Part shown: positions 26,857-36,818 of the stretch, one piece after another
How positions within the stretch are numbered: the first letter of the stretch is position 1
How the letters are laid out: each line of letters begins with the position of its first letter
Source: Candidatus Cryptobacteroides avicola
GTDB taxonomy: Bacteria > Bacteroidota > Bacteroidia > Bacteroidales > UBA932
Assembly (NCBI GenBank): GCA_017695115.1
Contig: JADILV010000085.1
Location: 1-52,327, forward strand
Direction: 5' to 3'
DNA length: 52,327 bases
Program-made: the position numbers and the translations under genes
The notes under the pieces: model-generated
What the model was told of the DNA's origin: nothing
The model's input: only the letters and a program-made list of their open reading frames with translations
Database searches by the model: none

Positions 26857-28164
26857 ATGAACAGCAAGAGTTATTCTCCACTGAGATGGGTCCCGAGCGC
26901 GTATTTCGCCATGGGGATGCCGTTTGTCGTCCTGAACATGGTATGCGTGCTGATGTTCAAGGGTCTCGGGATTGAAGACAGCCAGATAGCGCTGTGGACT
27001 TCAGTGATAATGTTCCCGTGGACCATAAAGTTCCTCTGGAGCCCGTTTCTGGAGATGTTCAAGACCAAGAAATTCTTCGTCGTGGCCACCCAGCTCATTT
27101 CCGGTATCGGTTTCGGGCTTGTAGCGCTGGCTCTGCATCTTCCGCACTTTTTCGCGATAAGTATCGCCATTCTGGCGGTAATAGCCATGAGCGGCGCGAC
27201 ACATGACATAGCTCTTGACGGTCTCTACATGGCCGAGCTGTCCAAACAGGACCAGGCTAAGTATATCGGATGGCAGGGAGCGTTCTACAACCTTGCCAAA
27301 CTTGTGGCTACAGGGCTTCTGGTATATCTCGCAGGCATTCTTATAGACCATTACAAGACTGCAGGCGTCTCTGCAGAGGAGGCCTCCCTTCCGGCCTGGA
27401 CCATTATCATGATAGCTTGCGGCGCGATTCTGGTCATCCTCAGTCTCTATCATGCGAAGTCACTTCCTTCGGGCGGAGCGGCTTCTACGCAGGTCAGGAC
27501 AGCAAGAGAGACATTGGATGAGCTCTGGGCTGTCATCAGGGATTTCTTTACCAAGAAATATATCGGATGGTACATTCTTTTCATCATCCTCTACCGTCTG
27601 GGAGAGGGATTTGTGATGAAGATCGTGCCTCTTTTTTTGAAAGCGGCAAGGGCTGACGGAGGACTGGGTCTGAGCGAGCAGCAGATAGGTATGTTCTACG
27701 GGACATTCGGGGCGGCGGCTTTCGTGCTCGGCTCCCTGCTGGCAGGGTACTATATTTCGCATATCGGGCTCAGAAAAGCCCTGTTTTCTCTCGTGTGCAT
27801 ATTCAACCTTCCTTTCCTTGTGTACACATATTTCGCTTGGGCGCAGCCCGAGTCCGTACTGCTTATAGGCTCCGGAATCGTCGTGGAATATTTCGGATAC
27901 GGATTCGGCTTTGTAGGGCTTACCCTGTTCATGATGCAGCAGGTGGCTCCGGGAAAGCACCAGATGGCGCACTATGCATTCGCTTCAGGCATAATGAACC
28001 TTTCCGTCATGATGACGGGCGCGGTGTCAGGCTTCCTGAGCGACGCTCTCGGGTACAAGGTATTCTTTATCGTGGTAATGGCTGCCGTCATTCCGATTTT
28101 CGTGATGTCGCGCCTGGTACCGTTCACCTATCCGGACAATGCCGCGGCCGGGAGCAAGTCCTGA
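26857..28164 (+). CDS. MFS sugar transporter, probably for Man-beta-1,4-GlcNAc
   Basis: An inner-membrane protein of 435 residues with about 12 hydrophobic segments, resembling AmpG-type major facilitator carriers (PSAYFAMGMPFVVLNMVCVLMF; GATHDIALDGLYMAEL). I start it at 26857; the longer frame from 26719 reads through the HTCS start. The gene just downstream is a GH130 phosphorylase and three GH92 genes follow. The likely cargo is therefore the disaccharide left after mannose trimming, moved from periplasm to cytoplasm. The cargo is inferred from neighbours only. Confidence 0.85.
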   Translation: MNSKSYSPLRWVPSAYFAMGMPFVVLNMVCVLMFKGLGIEDSQIALWTSVIMFPWTIKFLWSPFLEMFKTKKFFVVATQLISGIGFGLVALALHLPHFFAISIAILAVIAMSGATHDIALDGLYMAELSKQDQAKYIGWQGAFYNLAKLVATGLLVYLAGILIDHYKTAGVSAEEASLPAWTIIMIACGAILVILSLYHAKSLPSGGAASTQVRTARETLDELWAVIRDFFTKKYIGWYILFIILYRLGEGFVMKIVPLFLKAARADGGLGLSEQQIGMFYGTFGAAAFVLGSLLAGYYISHIGLRKALFSLVCIFNLPFLVYTYFAWAQPESVLLIGSGIVVEYFGYGFGFVGLTLFMMQQVAPGKHQMAHYAFASGIMNLSVMMTGAVSGFLSDALGYKVFFIVVMAAVIPIFVMSRLVPFTYPDNAAAGSKS

Positions 28165-28214
28165 TTTTCAGTTGTAAGTTATTATAATACAGAAATTTAA
28201 TAAAACAATAGAAA

Positions 28215-29216
28215 ATGAGCAAAGAAATAAAGATTTCAGGCAATCCTCTTCCGAACATGCCATGGGAAGAGCGTCCTGCAGGTTCATCCGCAGTAATGTG
28301 GAGATATTCGGCCAACCCTGTAATACCGAGGGATCTGCTGCCTACGTCAAACAGCATATTCAACTCTGCCGTAGTGCCGTTCAGGGACGGTTTCGCCGGA
28401 GTGTTCCGCTGCGATGACACCAACAGGCGCATGCGTCTGCATGCCGGTTTTTCCAAAGACGGCCTGAAGTGGGATATATGCCCTGAGCCTCTTGTTTTCC
28501 AGTGTGAAAACAATGAGATAGGGGAGTGGGTCTACGGATATGACCCTCGCGTATGCAAGATAGAAGACAAGTATTATGTCACCTGGTGCAACGGCTACCA
28601 CGGCCCGACTATCGGAGTGGCGTGGACCGAAGATTTCAAGACTTTCCACCAGCTGGAGAACGCTTTCCTTCCTTACAACAGGAACGGGGTCATGTTCCCG
28701 AAGAAGATAAACGGGAACTTCGCCATGCTGTCCCGTCCGAGCGATACGGGTCACACGGCTTTCGGGGATATCTTCTATTCAGAGTCTCCTGACCTGGAGT
28801 ATTGGGGACATCACCGTCACGTGATGGCTCCCGCTCCGTTCGAAGTGAGTGCATGGCAGTGCATGAAGATCGGTGCAGGCCCTATACCTATCGAGACTTC
28901 GGAAGGTTGGCTGCTTTTCTATCACGGCGTCCTGCATTCATGCAACGGTTACGTATATTCATTCGGGTCTGCGCTTCTCGATCTTGAACAGCCTTGGAAA
29001 GTGATCGCACGCAGCGGCCCTTACCTTATTTCTCCGCAGAAAGACTATGAGTGCATGGGTGACGTGCCTAACGTTACCTTCCCGTGTGCCGCACTTCATG
29101 ATGCCCATACCGGCAGGGTCGCCGTATATTACGGATGCGCGGATACTGTAACCGGGCTCGCGTTCGGATATATCCCTGAAATCATAGAGTTCACCAAGAA
29201 GACCAATATCCTTTAA
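28215..29216 (+). CDS. GH130 beta-mannoside phosphorylase, probably Man-beta-1,4-GlcNAc phosphorylase
   Basis: A cytoplasmic protein of 333 residues with no signal peptide. The five-bladed GH130 propeller is recognisable from [36 protein letters not shown] and the catalytic region [25 protein letters not shown] with the general-acid Asp near residue 110. Members of the GH130_2 group cleave Man-beta-1,4-GlcNAc with phosphate to mannose-1-phosphate and GlcNAc in N-glycan breakdown. The N-glycan context favours that substrate over mannosylglucose or mannobiose. It is 4 bases from the first GH92 gene. Confidence 0.9.
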   Translation: MSKEIKISGNPLPNMPWEERPAGSSAVMWRYSANPVIPRDLLPTSNSIFNSAVVPFRDGFAGVFRCDDTNRRMRLHAGFSKDGLKWDICPEPLVFQCENNEIGEWVYGYDPRVCKIEDKYYVTWCNGYHGPTIGVAWTEDFKTFHQLENAFLPYNRNGVMFPKKINGNFAMLSRPSDTGHTAFGDIFYSESPDLEYWGHHRHVMAPAPFEVSAWQCMKIGAGPIPIETSEGWLLFYHGVLHSCNGYVYSFGSALLDLEQPWKVIARSGPYLISPQKDYECMGDVPNVTFPCAALHDAHTGRVAVYYGCADTVTGLAFGYIPEIIEFTKKTNIL

Positions 29217-29220
29217 CCGT

Positions 29221-31482
29221 ATGAAACCAAAGCTGATAGCCCCTATCCTCCTTTTTGCGGCTGTGCATCTGTCCGCTACAGGAGAGGAAGTCCCCGGGAA
29301 CGTTTCCGGATATGTCGATCCGTTCATAGGGACTACCAATTTCGGGACTACCAACCCGGGAGCCGTATGTCCGAACGGACTGATGTCCGTGTCCCCGTTC
29401 AATGTAATGGGTTCCAGTCTCAATGTCTGGGACAAGGACAGCAGGTGGTGGTCTACCCCGTACGCTTTTGAGAATAAGTTCTTTACGGGATATTCCCATG
29501 TCAATCTCAGCGGCGTCGGCTGTCCGGAACTCGGGGCCTTGCTTACAATGCCTGTATCCGGTCCGCTGCAGGTGGATTATCATATCTACGGGTCGGAATA
29601 TTCTGACGAACATGCCGAACCCGGGTATTATACCAATCTCCTTTCTGCATACGGCATCAGGACGGAGGTGACGGCAACGATGAGGACTTCCGCCGAAAGG
29701 TACACTTTCCCGGCCGGCGAGAGCCATATCCTTCTCAACCTGGGTGAAGGTCTCACCAACGAGACCGGTGCGATGGTCCGCAAGGTTAGCGACACGGAAA
29801 TAGAGGGGATGAGGCTGCTGGGAACGTTCTGCTACAACCCGCAGGCCGTTTTCCCTATATATTTCGTCATGCGTGTAAACAAGGCACCGAAAGCATGCGG
29901 GTTCTGGAAAAAGCAGCGCGTGATGACAGGCGTGGAGGCGGAATGGACACCGGACAACGGGAAATACAAGCTTTACACCCGCTACGGACGCGAACTGGCG
30001 GGCGATGATATCGGCTACTGGTTCAGTTTTGATACAGAGGAAGGGGAGCAGATAGAGGTACAGATGGGTGTTTCCTTCGTCAGTGTCGAAAATGCCAGGG
30101 AGAACCTCGATGCGGAGCAGAGCGGCTTCGAATTCGATGCCGTAAGGGCCCGGGCTGCAGCCAGATGGGAGCAGGATCTGTCAAAGATCAAGGTGTACGG
30201 AGGTACACAAGAACAGAAGACCGTCTTCTATACGGGTCTGTACCATGCGCTTATCCATCCTAATATTCTGAATGACGTGAACGGGGAGTATCCTCTGATG
30301 GAAAATGAAGGGGTGGGCAAAGTACCTGCAGGGCAGAACAGATATACGGTCTTTTCTCTCTGGGACACTTACCGCAACCTCCACCAGCTGATGACCCTTC
30401 TTTATCCTGAACGCCAGCTGGACATGGTCCGCTCTATGATAGGGATTTACGAGGAATGGGGATGGATGCCGAAGTGGGAGCTTTACGGAAGGGAGACATT
30501 CACTATGGAGGGTGATCCTGCAATTCCGGTTATTGCCGACACATGGTTCAAGGGGTTGAAGGACTTTGACATCGAAACGGCCTATCAGGCTTTTATAAAG
30601 TCGGCCACCACTCCGGGAGCGCAGAACAGGATGCGTCCGGACGTGGATCCTTACATAGAAAGGGGGTATATTCCTCTCGGAGTATTTGCCGCCGACCTTT
30701 CAGGAGACAATGCCGTTTCGCATGCACTCGAATATTATATCGCCGACCACGCGCTTTCCCTGCTGGCTGATTCCTTGGGACACAAGGAAGATGCCGCCCG
30801 TTTCAAGGCTGCATCTCTCGGCTACAAGCATTATTATTGTCCTGAATACGGTACACTCAGGCCTCTGATGATGGACGGGAGCTTCTATTCTCCGTTCAAT
30901 CCGCGCCAGGGCGAGAACTTCGAGACCGCTCCGGGCTTCCATGAAGGCAGCGCATGGAACTATACTTTCTATGTGCCTCATGACGTGCCGGGGCTGGCAA
31001 AACTGATGGGAGGCAAGAAGAAGTTCGTGGACAAGCTCCAGATGGTATTTGACGAGGGACTGTATGACCCTGCAAATGAGCCGGATATCGCATATCCTTA
31101 CCTTTTCAGTTATTTCAAGGGCGAGGAATGGCGCACCCAGAAGACCGTGAAGATGCTGCTGGACAGATATTACCGTCCCGAGCCTGACGGCATACCTGGA
31201 AACGATGATACCGGCACCATGTCGGCATGGGCCGTGTTCTCCATGATGGGATTCTACCCGGACTGTCCGGGCGAGCCGCATTACACTCTTACCGCACCGG
31301 TATTCGACAGGATCGAGATTGCTCTTGACCCTGAGTATGCAGGGACCGGAAGTCTTGTGATAGAGAAGAAAGGAGACGGGTATATAAAAGGCGTGACTCT
31401 CGGAGGAAAACCTTTCAGGGGATTCCGTATCGGTCATCATGAGATGCTCGGAGGCGGGCACATCGTTTTCGACTGCAGATAA
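29221..31482 (+). CDS. GH92 alpha-mannosidase (first of three)
   Basis: An exported protein of 753 residues (signal peptide to about residue 22, no lipobox). GH92 hallmarks: YVDPFIGTTNFGTTNPGAVCPNG at the N-terminus, GYSHVNLSGVGCPELG, the catalytic acid Glu575 in EGSAWNY, and the acidic base region Asp662-Asp663 in GNDDTGTMSAW. GH92 enzymes are calcium-dependent inverting exo-alpha-mannosidases. Linkage preference (1,2, 1,3 or 1,6) cannot be read with confidence. The absence of a lipid anchor suggests a soluble periplasmic enzyme. Confidence 0.94.
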   Translation: MKPKLIAPILLFAAVHLSATGEEVPGNVSGYVDPFIGTTNFGTTNPGAVCPNGLMSVSPFNVMGSSLNVWDKDSRWWSTPYAFENKFFTGYSHVNLSGVGCPELGALLTMPVSGPLQVDYHIYGSEYSDEHAEPGYYTNLLSAYGIRTEVTATMRTSAERYTFPAGESHILLNLGEGLTNETGAMVRKVSDTEIEGMRLLGTFCYNPQAVFPIYFVMRVNKAPKACGFWKKQRVMTGVEAEWTPDNGKYKLYTRYGRELAGDDIGYWFSFDTEEGEQIEVQMGVSFVSVENARENLDAEQSGFEFDAVRARAAARWEQDLSKIKVYGGTQEQKTVFYTGLYHALIHPNILNDVNGEYPLMENEGVGKVPAGQNRYTVFSLWDTYRNLHQLMTLLYPERQLDMVRSMIGIYEEWGWMPKWELYGRETFTMEGDPAIPVIADTWFKGLKDFDIETAYQAFIKSATTPGAQNRMRPDVDPYIERGYIPLGVFAADLSGDNAVSHALEYYIADHALSLLADSLGHKEDAARFKAASLGYKHYYCPEYGTLRPLMMDGSFYSPFNPRQGENFETAPGFHEGSAWNYTFYVPHDVPGLAKLMGGKKKFVDKLQMVFDEGLYDPANEPDIAYPYLFSYFKGEEWRTQKTVKMLLDRYYRPEPDGIPGNDDTGTMSAWAVFSMMGFYPDCPGEPHYTLTAPVFDRIEIALDPEYAGTGSLVIEKKGDGYIKGVTLGGKPFRGFRIGHHEMLGGGHIVFDCR

Positions 31483-31534
31483 CCGCAGCGGAAGTATCTG
31501 CCGGAATGAAAAACTGTAAAAAAACATATAATTA

Positions 31535-33721
31535 ATGAAAACTTTATTGAAATCTCTATTGTTCTGTGCTGCCGCAGGCGTTGTGGCCGGATGCGCAGGC
31601 CCGCAGAACGGGAATAACCTTACCGCGTATGTGAATACATCCATCGGTACCGGAGGGCACGGCCATGTATTTGTCGGAGCCAATGTGCCGTTCGGATATG
31701 TCCAGCTCGGCCCTACCAGCATTCCGCAGGAATGGGACTGGTGCTCAGGGTATCATGAAAGCGATTCTACCGTTATCGGCTTTTCCCATACCCATCTCAG
31801 CGGTACAGGTATAGGTGACCTTTTCGATATTACTGTCATGCCTGTCACAGGAGAGGTGACATACGCCAGAGGGACCGGGGATGACCAGGCATCTGGTCTG
31901 TGGTCTTACGCCGACAGAACGAAGGAAGTAAGCGTCCCTGGGTATTATAAAGTGCCGCTGGTCCGTTATGGAGTGACGGCGGAAATGACAGCTACGGCAC
32001 GTGTCGGCCTGCACAGGTATACGTTCCCGGCTTCCGAGGAGGCAGCCCTGGTATTCGACCTCCAGAACGGCGGATGCTGGGATGCCGCGACAAAGACGGA
32101 GATGAAGGCCGTAGGCAACAACAAGGTGGAAGGTTACAGATATTCAAAGGGTTGGGCTTCAGACCAGAGAGTGTATTTCGTGGCCGAGTTCTCCAAGCCG
32201 TTCGATTCATTCGTTCTTGCCGGACAGGATGACATGTACGGCAGGGCTTCTTTCAAGACAGCCGAGGGGGAGCAGGTGCTGCTTAAAGTGGCTTTGTCTC
32301 CGGTAAGTATCGAAGGGGCCCGCAAAAACATGGAAGCAGAACTTCCGGGCTGGGATTTCGAGGCCGTTGCCCGGGCTGCAGACGCTGCATGGAACGAGGA
32401 ACTCTCCAAGATCCGCATCAAGACATCTGATGAGACCTCACGTGAGATTTTCTATACGGCTCTTTACCATACCATGATCGCCCCGTCTGTCTTCTGCGAT
32501 GTGGACGGTAGCTATTATGGCGCCGATCATCAGAACCATGCTCCGGAAGGATTCACCAACTATACTACATTCTCTCTGTGGGACACCTACCGTGCAGCCC
32601 TTCCTCTTGCCACTATCATACATCAGGAAAAAATGCCGGATCTGGTGAATACCATGCTTACTATCTACAGGCAGCAGGGCAAGCTCCCTGTATGGCATCT
32701 GATGGGATGCGAGACCGACTGCATGGTCGGGAATCCCGGTGTCATCGCAGTGGCCGACGCTGTCCTGAAAGATTTCGGAGGGTTCGACAGGGAACTGGCC
32801 TTCGAGGCTCTGAAAAACTCTGCAATGCGGCCGGACAGGGGGCAGGATCTCAGGATGAAATACGGATATATCCCTTGTGACCTGTTCAACGAGGCTGTCG
32901 CATACGATATGGAGTATGCCATTGCCGACGGAGCCGTAGCCGATGTGGCGCAGAAACTCGGTAAAGAAGAGGACTATCGGTATTTCTTGAAGCGCAGCCA
33001 TTCATACAGGAATTTCTTCGATCCGCAGACAGGGTTCATGAGAGGCAAGGATTCCAAAGGCAGATTCCGTACTCCTTTCAACCCGTTCGCGTCTACGCAC
33101 AGGGCGGATGACTACTGCGAGGGGAACGCGTGGCAGTATACATGGCTTGCACCCCAGGACTTTGACGGTCTTGTGGGATGCTTCGGCTCTAAAGAAGCAT
33201 TCCTGAACAAGCTGGATTCGCTTTTCGTCGTATCATCTGACGTAGAGGGCGGCAATACTTCTCCTGACATTTCCGGCCTTATCGGACAGTACGCCCACGG
33301 AAACGAGCCAAGCCATCATATCCTGTATTTCTATACGATAGCCGGGCAGCCGTGGAAGACTGCGGAAAAGGTGCGTGAGGTGCTTTCGACCATGTATCAT
33401 GATGCTCCGGACGGTCTTTCCGGCAACGAAGATGTCGGCCAGATGTCAGCATGGTACATCCTGTCGTCGCTCGGATTCTATCAGACCGAGGCGGGTGGAA
33501 GATACTGGTTCGGCTCCCCTCTGTTCGACGAAGCCGAAATCAAGGTTCCCGGAGGGGTGTTTACGGTCAGGACGATTGACAACAGCGCCGAGAACATCTA
33601 CATCCAGAGCGTAACTCTCAACGGCAGGCCGTATACTGAAAATTATATTGATTTCAAGGACATGAAGGCAGGCAATGTCCTGGAATTCAAGATGGGACCC
33701 CGCTTTTTGACGGAAAAATAA
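31535..33721 (+). CDS. GH92 alpha-mannosidase (second)
   Basis: A lipoprotein of 728 residues (VVAGCAG). Motifs: YVNTSIGTGGHGHVFVGANVPFG, GFSHTHLSGTGIGDL, catalytic acid Glu529 in EGNAWQY and base Asp633 in GNEDVGQMSAWY. It has the GGHGH loop that the first copy lacks, so the two paralogues belong to different branches and probably cut different linkages. Lipidation may place it in the outer membrane, either face. Confidence 0.94.
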   Translation: MKTLLKSLLFCAAAGVVAGCAGPQNGNNLTAYVNTSIGTGGHGHVFVGANVPFGYVQLGPTSIPQEWDWCSGYHESDSTVIGFSHTHLSGTGIGDLFDITVMPVTGEVTYARGTGDDQASGLWSYADRTKEVSVPGYYKVPLVRYGVTAEMTATARVGLHRYTFPASEEAALVFDLQNGGCWDAATKTEMKAVGNNKVEGYRYSKGWASDQRVYFVAEFSKPFDSFVLAGQDDMYGRASFKTAEGEQVLLKVALSPVSIEGARKNMEAELPGWDFEAVARAADAAWNEELSKIRIKTSDETSREIFYTALYHTMIAPSVFCDVDGSYYGADHQNHAPEGFTNYTTFSLWDTYRAALPLATIIHQEKMPDLVNTMLTIYRQQGKLPVWHLMGCETDCMVGNPGVIAVADAVLKDFGGFDRELAFEALKNSAMRPDRGQDLRMKYGYIPCDLFNEAVAYDMEYAIADGAVADVAQKLGKEEDYRYFLKRSHSYRNFFDPQTGFMRGKDSKGRFRTPFNPFASTHRADDYCEGNAWQYTWLAPQDFDGLVGCFGSKEAFLNKLDSLFVVSSDVEGGNTSPDISGLIGQYAHGNEPSHHILYFYTIAGQPWKTAEKVREVLSTMYHDAPDGLSGNEDVGQMSAWYILSSLGFYQTEAGGRYWFGSPLFDEAEIKVPGGVFTVRTIDNSAENIYIQSVTLNGRPYTENYIDFKDMKAGNVLEFKMGPRFLTEK

Positions 33722-33737
33722 TTTTAATTACAATAAT

Positions 33738-36044
33738 ATGAAATTCAACAGACTGATAATTTCCGCACTGTGCCCTCTGGCGCTCCTCTCGTGTTCACGG
33801 GATGAAGTCCGGATGGTTGACAGCCCCGCAGACTATGTGACTACGCTTATGGGTACCCTGTCGGACTTTTCCCTTTCTACAGGCAATACGTACCCTGCGA
33901 CTGCAGTTCCGTGGGGTATGAATTTCTGGACGCCGCAGACAGGGACGATGGGTGACGGATGGACCTACCGTTATGACGCCCACATGATAAGGGGCCTGAA
34001 ACAGACCCACCAGCCTTCTCCGTGGATAAACGATTACGGACAGTTTTCCGTAATGCCGGTGAAAGATGCGTCGAAAGTCGACGAGAACGCACGCGCCAGC
34101 TGGTTCTCCCATAAGGGCGAGACAGCCAGACCGTATTATTATCAGGTTTATCTTGCCGACCACGATATAAATGCAGAACTGGCACCTGCAGACAGGGCCG
34201 CCAAGTTCCGTTTCACTTTTCCGGAAAGCGGAACATCGGGCGTAGTGGTGGATGCTTTTGACAAAGGGTCCTACATAAAGGTGATACCGCAGACCAATAC
34301 GGTGGTCGGCTATACAACACGCAACAGCGGCGGAGTTCCCGATAATTTCCGCAACTGGTTCGTCCTCACTTTCGACAAGCAGATTGAAAGCTACTGCATT
34401 TACGACGGGGACAAGGTCGTGGCCGAAGGGACTTCCGTCTCTAAAGAACACAAGGGTGAACATGCGCTTGCAGTGGTCAGGTTCAAGACCGTAAGGGACG
34501 AACAGGTGAATGTGGATGTGGCATCATCGTTCATTTCCGAGAAGCAGGCATATACAAACCAGAAAGAGGTGTCCGGAAAGGATTTCGAGACGGTAAAGAA
34601 TGCAGCATATTCGCTCTGGAACGATGTTCTCGGCAGAATCAGGGTCGGCGGAGGGACCGATGACCAGTACCGTACGTTCTATTCCTGCCTGTACAGGAGC
34701 GTATTGTTCCCGAGAAAGTTCTATGAAGTGGACGAAAGCGGCGAAATCCTGCACTACAGCCCGTATAACGGCGAAGTGCGTAAGGGCTATATGTACACCG
34801 ATACCGGCTTCTGGGATACGTTCAGGGCTCTTTTCCCTCTTCTGAACCTTGTCTATCCTTCTGTAAACGAAGAAATCCAGCAGGGTCTTGAGAACGTTGC
34901 AAGGGAGAACGAATTCCTTCCTGAATGGGCCAGCCCGGGACATCGCGGATGCATGATCGGCAACAATTCCGCTTCTGTCGTGGCCGATGCGTATATGAAA
35001 GACATCTATCCGGGCGGCATAGAGAAGCTGTATTCGGCTATCGGGTACGGTACGGAGCATGTCCACCCTCAGGTAAGTTCGACCGGACGTCTGGGGCATG
35101 AGTATTACAACAGGCTGGGATATGTGCCGTATAATGTCGGGATAAACGAGAATGTCGCCAGGACTCTTGAATATGCATACAACGACTGGTGTATCCTTCA
35201 GATAGCCAAGAAGATGGGCCGGCCTAAAGCGGAACTTCAGAAATGGGCGGCCAGGGCTATGAACTACAAGAATGTCTTTGACCCGACAACGAAACTCATG
35301 CGCGGCCGTAATGAAGACGGTTCTTTCCAGAGTCCTTTCAGCCCGTACAAATGGGGAGATGCATTTACCGAGGGGAATGCATGGCATTATACGTGGTCCG
35401 TATTCCATGATGTCCAGGGGCTTATAGACCTGATGGGCGGAGAGGAGGATTTCTGCCGGATGCTTGATTCGGTATTTGTGGTACCGCCGATATATGATGA
35501 CTCATACTATGGTGTCCGTATCCATGAGATAACAGAGATGCAGGTGGCCCACATGGGCAACTATGCACACGGTAACCAGCCGGCCCAGCACATGATCTAT
35601 CTCTACGGTTATGCAGGCCGGCCGTGGAAGTCCCAGTATCATGTAAGGGATGTCATGGACAGGCTCTACAGCGCTACGCCTGACGGATATTGTGGCGATG
35701 AAGACAACGGCCAGACATCTGCATGGTACGTGTTCTCTGCTCTGGGATTCTATCCTGTGTGCCCTGGATCTGACGAGTATGTACTCGGTTCCCCGTTGTT
35801 CAAAAAGGCCATGATCAGGCTTGAAAACGGTAAGACCGTGACAATCGAGGCCCAGAACAATTCCCCTGAAAACGTGTATGTCAAAGGCATGAAAGTGCAT
35901 GGAGATATCTGGAAGCACAATTATCTGAAATACAGCGATCTCATGAAAGGTCCGTATATCAGTTTCAACATGTCTCCGGTACCTGACTATACCAGGGGTA
36001 CGGCAGAAGACGACAAGCCGTATTCTTTCAGTAGGGAGAAATAG
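33738..36044 (+). CDS. GH92 alpha-mannosidase (third)
   Basis: A lipoprotein of 768 residues (LALLSCSRDE; the acidic residues after Cys resemble surface-export signals). N-terminal motif YVTTLMGTLSDFSLSTGNTYPAT is a clear variant of the family start; catalytic acid Glu545 lies in EGNAWHY and base Asp656 in GDEDNGQTSAWY. It is the last gene of the MFS operon, separated from the second GH92 by 16 bases. It converges on the ECF sigma gene 40 bases away. Confidence 0.93.
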   Translation: MKFNRLIISALCPLALLSCSRDEVRMVDSPADYVTTLMGTLSDFSLSTGNTYPATAVPWGMNFWTPQTGTMGDGWTYRYDAHMIRGLKQTHQPSPWINDYGQFSVMPVKDASKVDENARASWFSHKGETARPYYYQVYLADHDINAELAPADRAAKFRFTFPESGTSGVVVDAFDKGSYIKVIPQTNTVVGYTTRNSGGVPDNFRNWFVLTFDKQIESYCIYDGDKVVAEGTSVSKEHKGEHALAVVRFKTVRDEQVNVDVASSFISEKQAYTNQKEVSGKDFETVKNAAYSLWNDVLGRIRVGGGTDDQYRTFYSCLYRSVLFPRKFYEVDESGEILHYSPYNGEVRKGYMYTDTGFWDTFRALFPLLNLVYPSVNEEIQQGLENVARENEFLPEWASPGHRGCMIGNNSASVVADAYMKDIYPGGIEKLYSAIGYGTEHVHPQVSSTGRLGHEYYNRLGYVPYNVGINENVARTLEYAYNDWCILQIAKKMGRPKAELQKWAARAMNYKNVFDPTTKLMRGRNEDGSFQSPFSPYKWGDAFTEGNAWHYTWSVFHDVQGLIDLMGGEEDFCRMLDSVFVVPPIYDDSYYGVRIHEITEMQVAHMGNYAHGNQPAQHMIYLYGYAGRPWKSQYHVRDVMDRLYSATPDGYCGDEDNGQTSAWYVFSALGFYPVCPGSDEYVLGSPLFKKAMIRLENGKTVTIEAQNNSPENVYVKGMKVHGDIWKHNYLKYSDLMKGPYISFNMSPVPDYTRGTAEDDKPYSFSREK

Positions 36045-36084
36045 ACCTGTCCGCTCCGGAAGCACCCGGCCCCGGATGCCGGCC

Positions 36085-36672
36085 TTACAGATATTTCGTT
36101 CCGGCGGAAAGAAGATAAAATATTATAGCCGTTGCCGGCAGATAATCCTTAAGGGAGGTACGCATGATTTCAAGAACATGCTGTATCTCCCTTTTTACTT
36201 TACGGGGGCTGATATCGTATTTCTCGGCTATTTCGCTGTAAGTAAGGTTTTCGAAACGGCTTGCAAGAAAAATGTTGCGCGTGGATTCCGGGACAGAGGA
36301 CAGCAGTTTCTTGAATATGGCCTCTATGTCAGACCTGAAAATAAGCCCTATCTCGTCTTTCCCCAGGACACCGATTTCTGCCATGATGGCCTTGTATGAA
36401 TCTTCATGCATCTTCTGCTGGATACGCATCCGGTTGGCCTGGTCTCTCAGGTGGTTAAGACAGCGGTTCTTGACGGACTGCATGATATACGCTTCCGGGA
36501 CGGTGTCCGGGCCGATTTGTGCCCGATAATCCCAGAAATTCGTAAAGCTTTCGGCTACAATGTCTTCAGCTATTGCATCATTGCGCACATACGACCTCGC
36601 TATAGAGATGAACTTGTCTCTATAGCGGGTAAACAGCTGCCCGAACTCGAGCGGAGAGATTTCATTGCCCAT
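36085..36672 (-). CDS. ECF sigma factor of PUL 2
   Basis: A protein of 195 residues: region 2 at about residues 10-75 (YVRNDAIAEDIVAESFTNFW) and region 4 at about 125-178 with the helix-turn-helix LTYSEIAEKYDISPRKVKREI. A hydrophobic tail (PATAIIFYLLSAG) ends the protein. It belongs to the Bacteroidota FecI-like group that works with FecR anti-sigma factors and STN-type SusC proteins. It is divergent from the FecR gene (146 bases), an arrangement typical of N-glycan and mucin PULs. Confidence 0.93.
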   Translation of the reverse strand: MGNEISPLEFGQLFTRYRDKFISIARSYVRNDAIAEDIVAESFTNFWDYRAQIGPDTVPEAYIMQSVKNRCLNHLRDQANRMRIQQKMHEDSYKAIMAEIGVLGKDEIGLIFRSDIEAIFKKLLSSVPESTRNIFLASRFENLTYSEIAEKYDISPRKVKREIQHVLEIMRTSLKDYLPATAIIFYLLSAGTKYL

Positions 36673-36750
36673 AGCTATGGTGAACCGAAACGGGGTACAA
36701 ATATGATAATAATTTGCAAACCGATTGTAATTGTTAAGAAATTTTTAAAT

Positions 36751-36782
36751 TTTTTGTTCTTTCCGGGGTCCGACTTATATTG
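36751..36782 (+). promoter_or_regulatory. Candidate promoter of the FecR gene
   Basis: TTTTTG (36751-36756), 19 bases, then TATATTG (36776-36782), one T short of the TAnnTTTG consensus. Spacing is exact and the boxes lie 36 bases before the FecR start. Confidence 0.55.
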
Positions 36783-36818
36783 TCATGTGTTATATATATG
36801 TTTTGCGCAATAATTGAA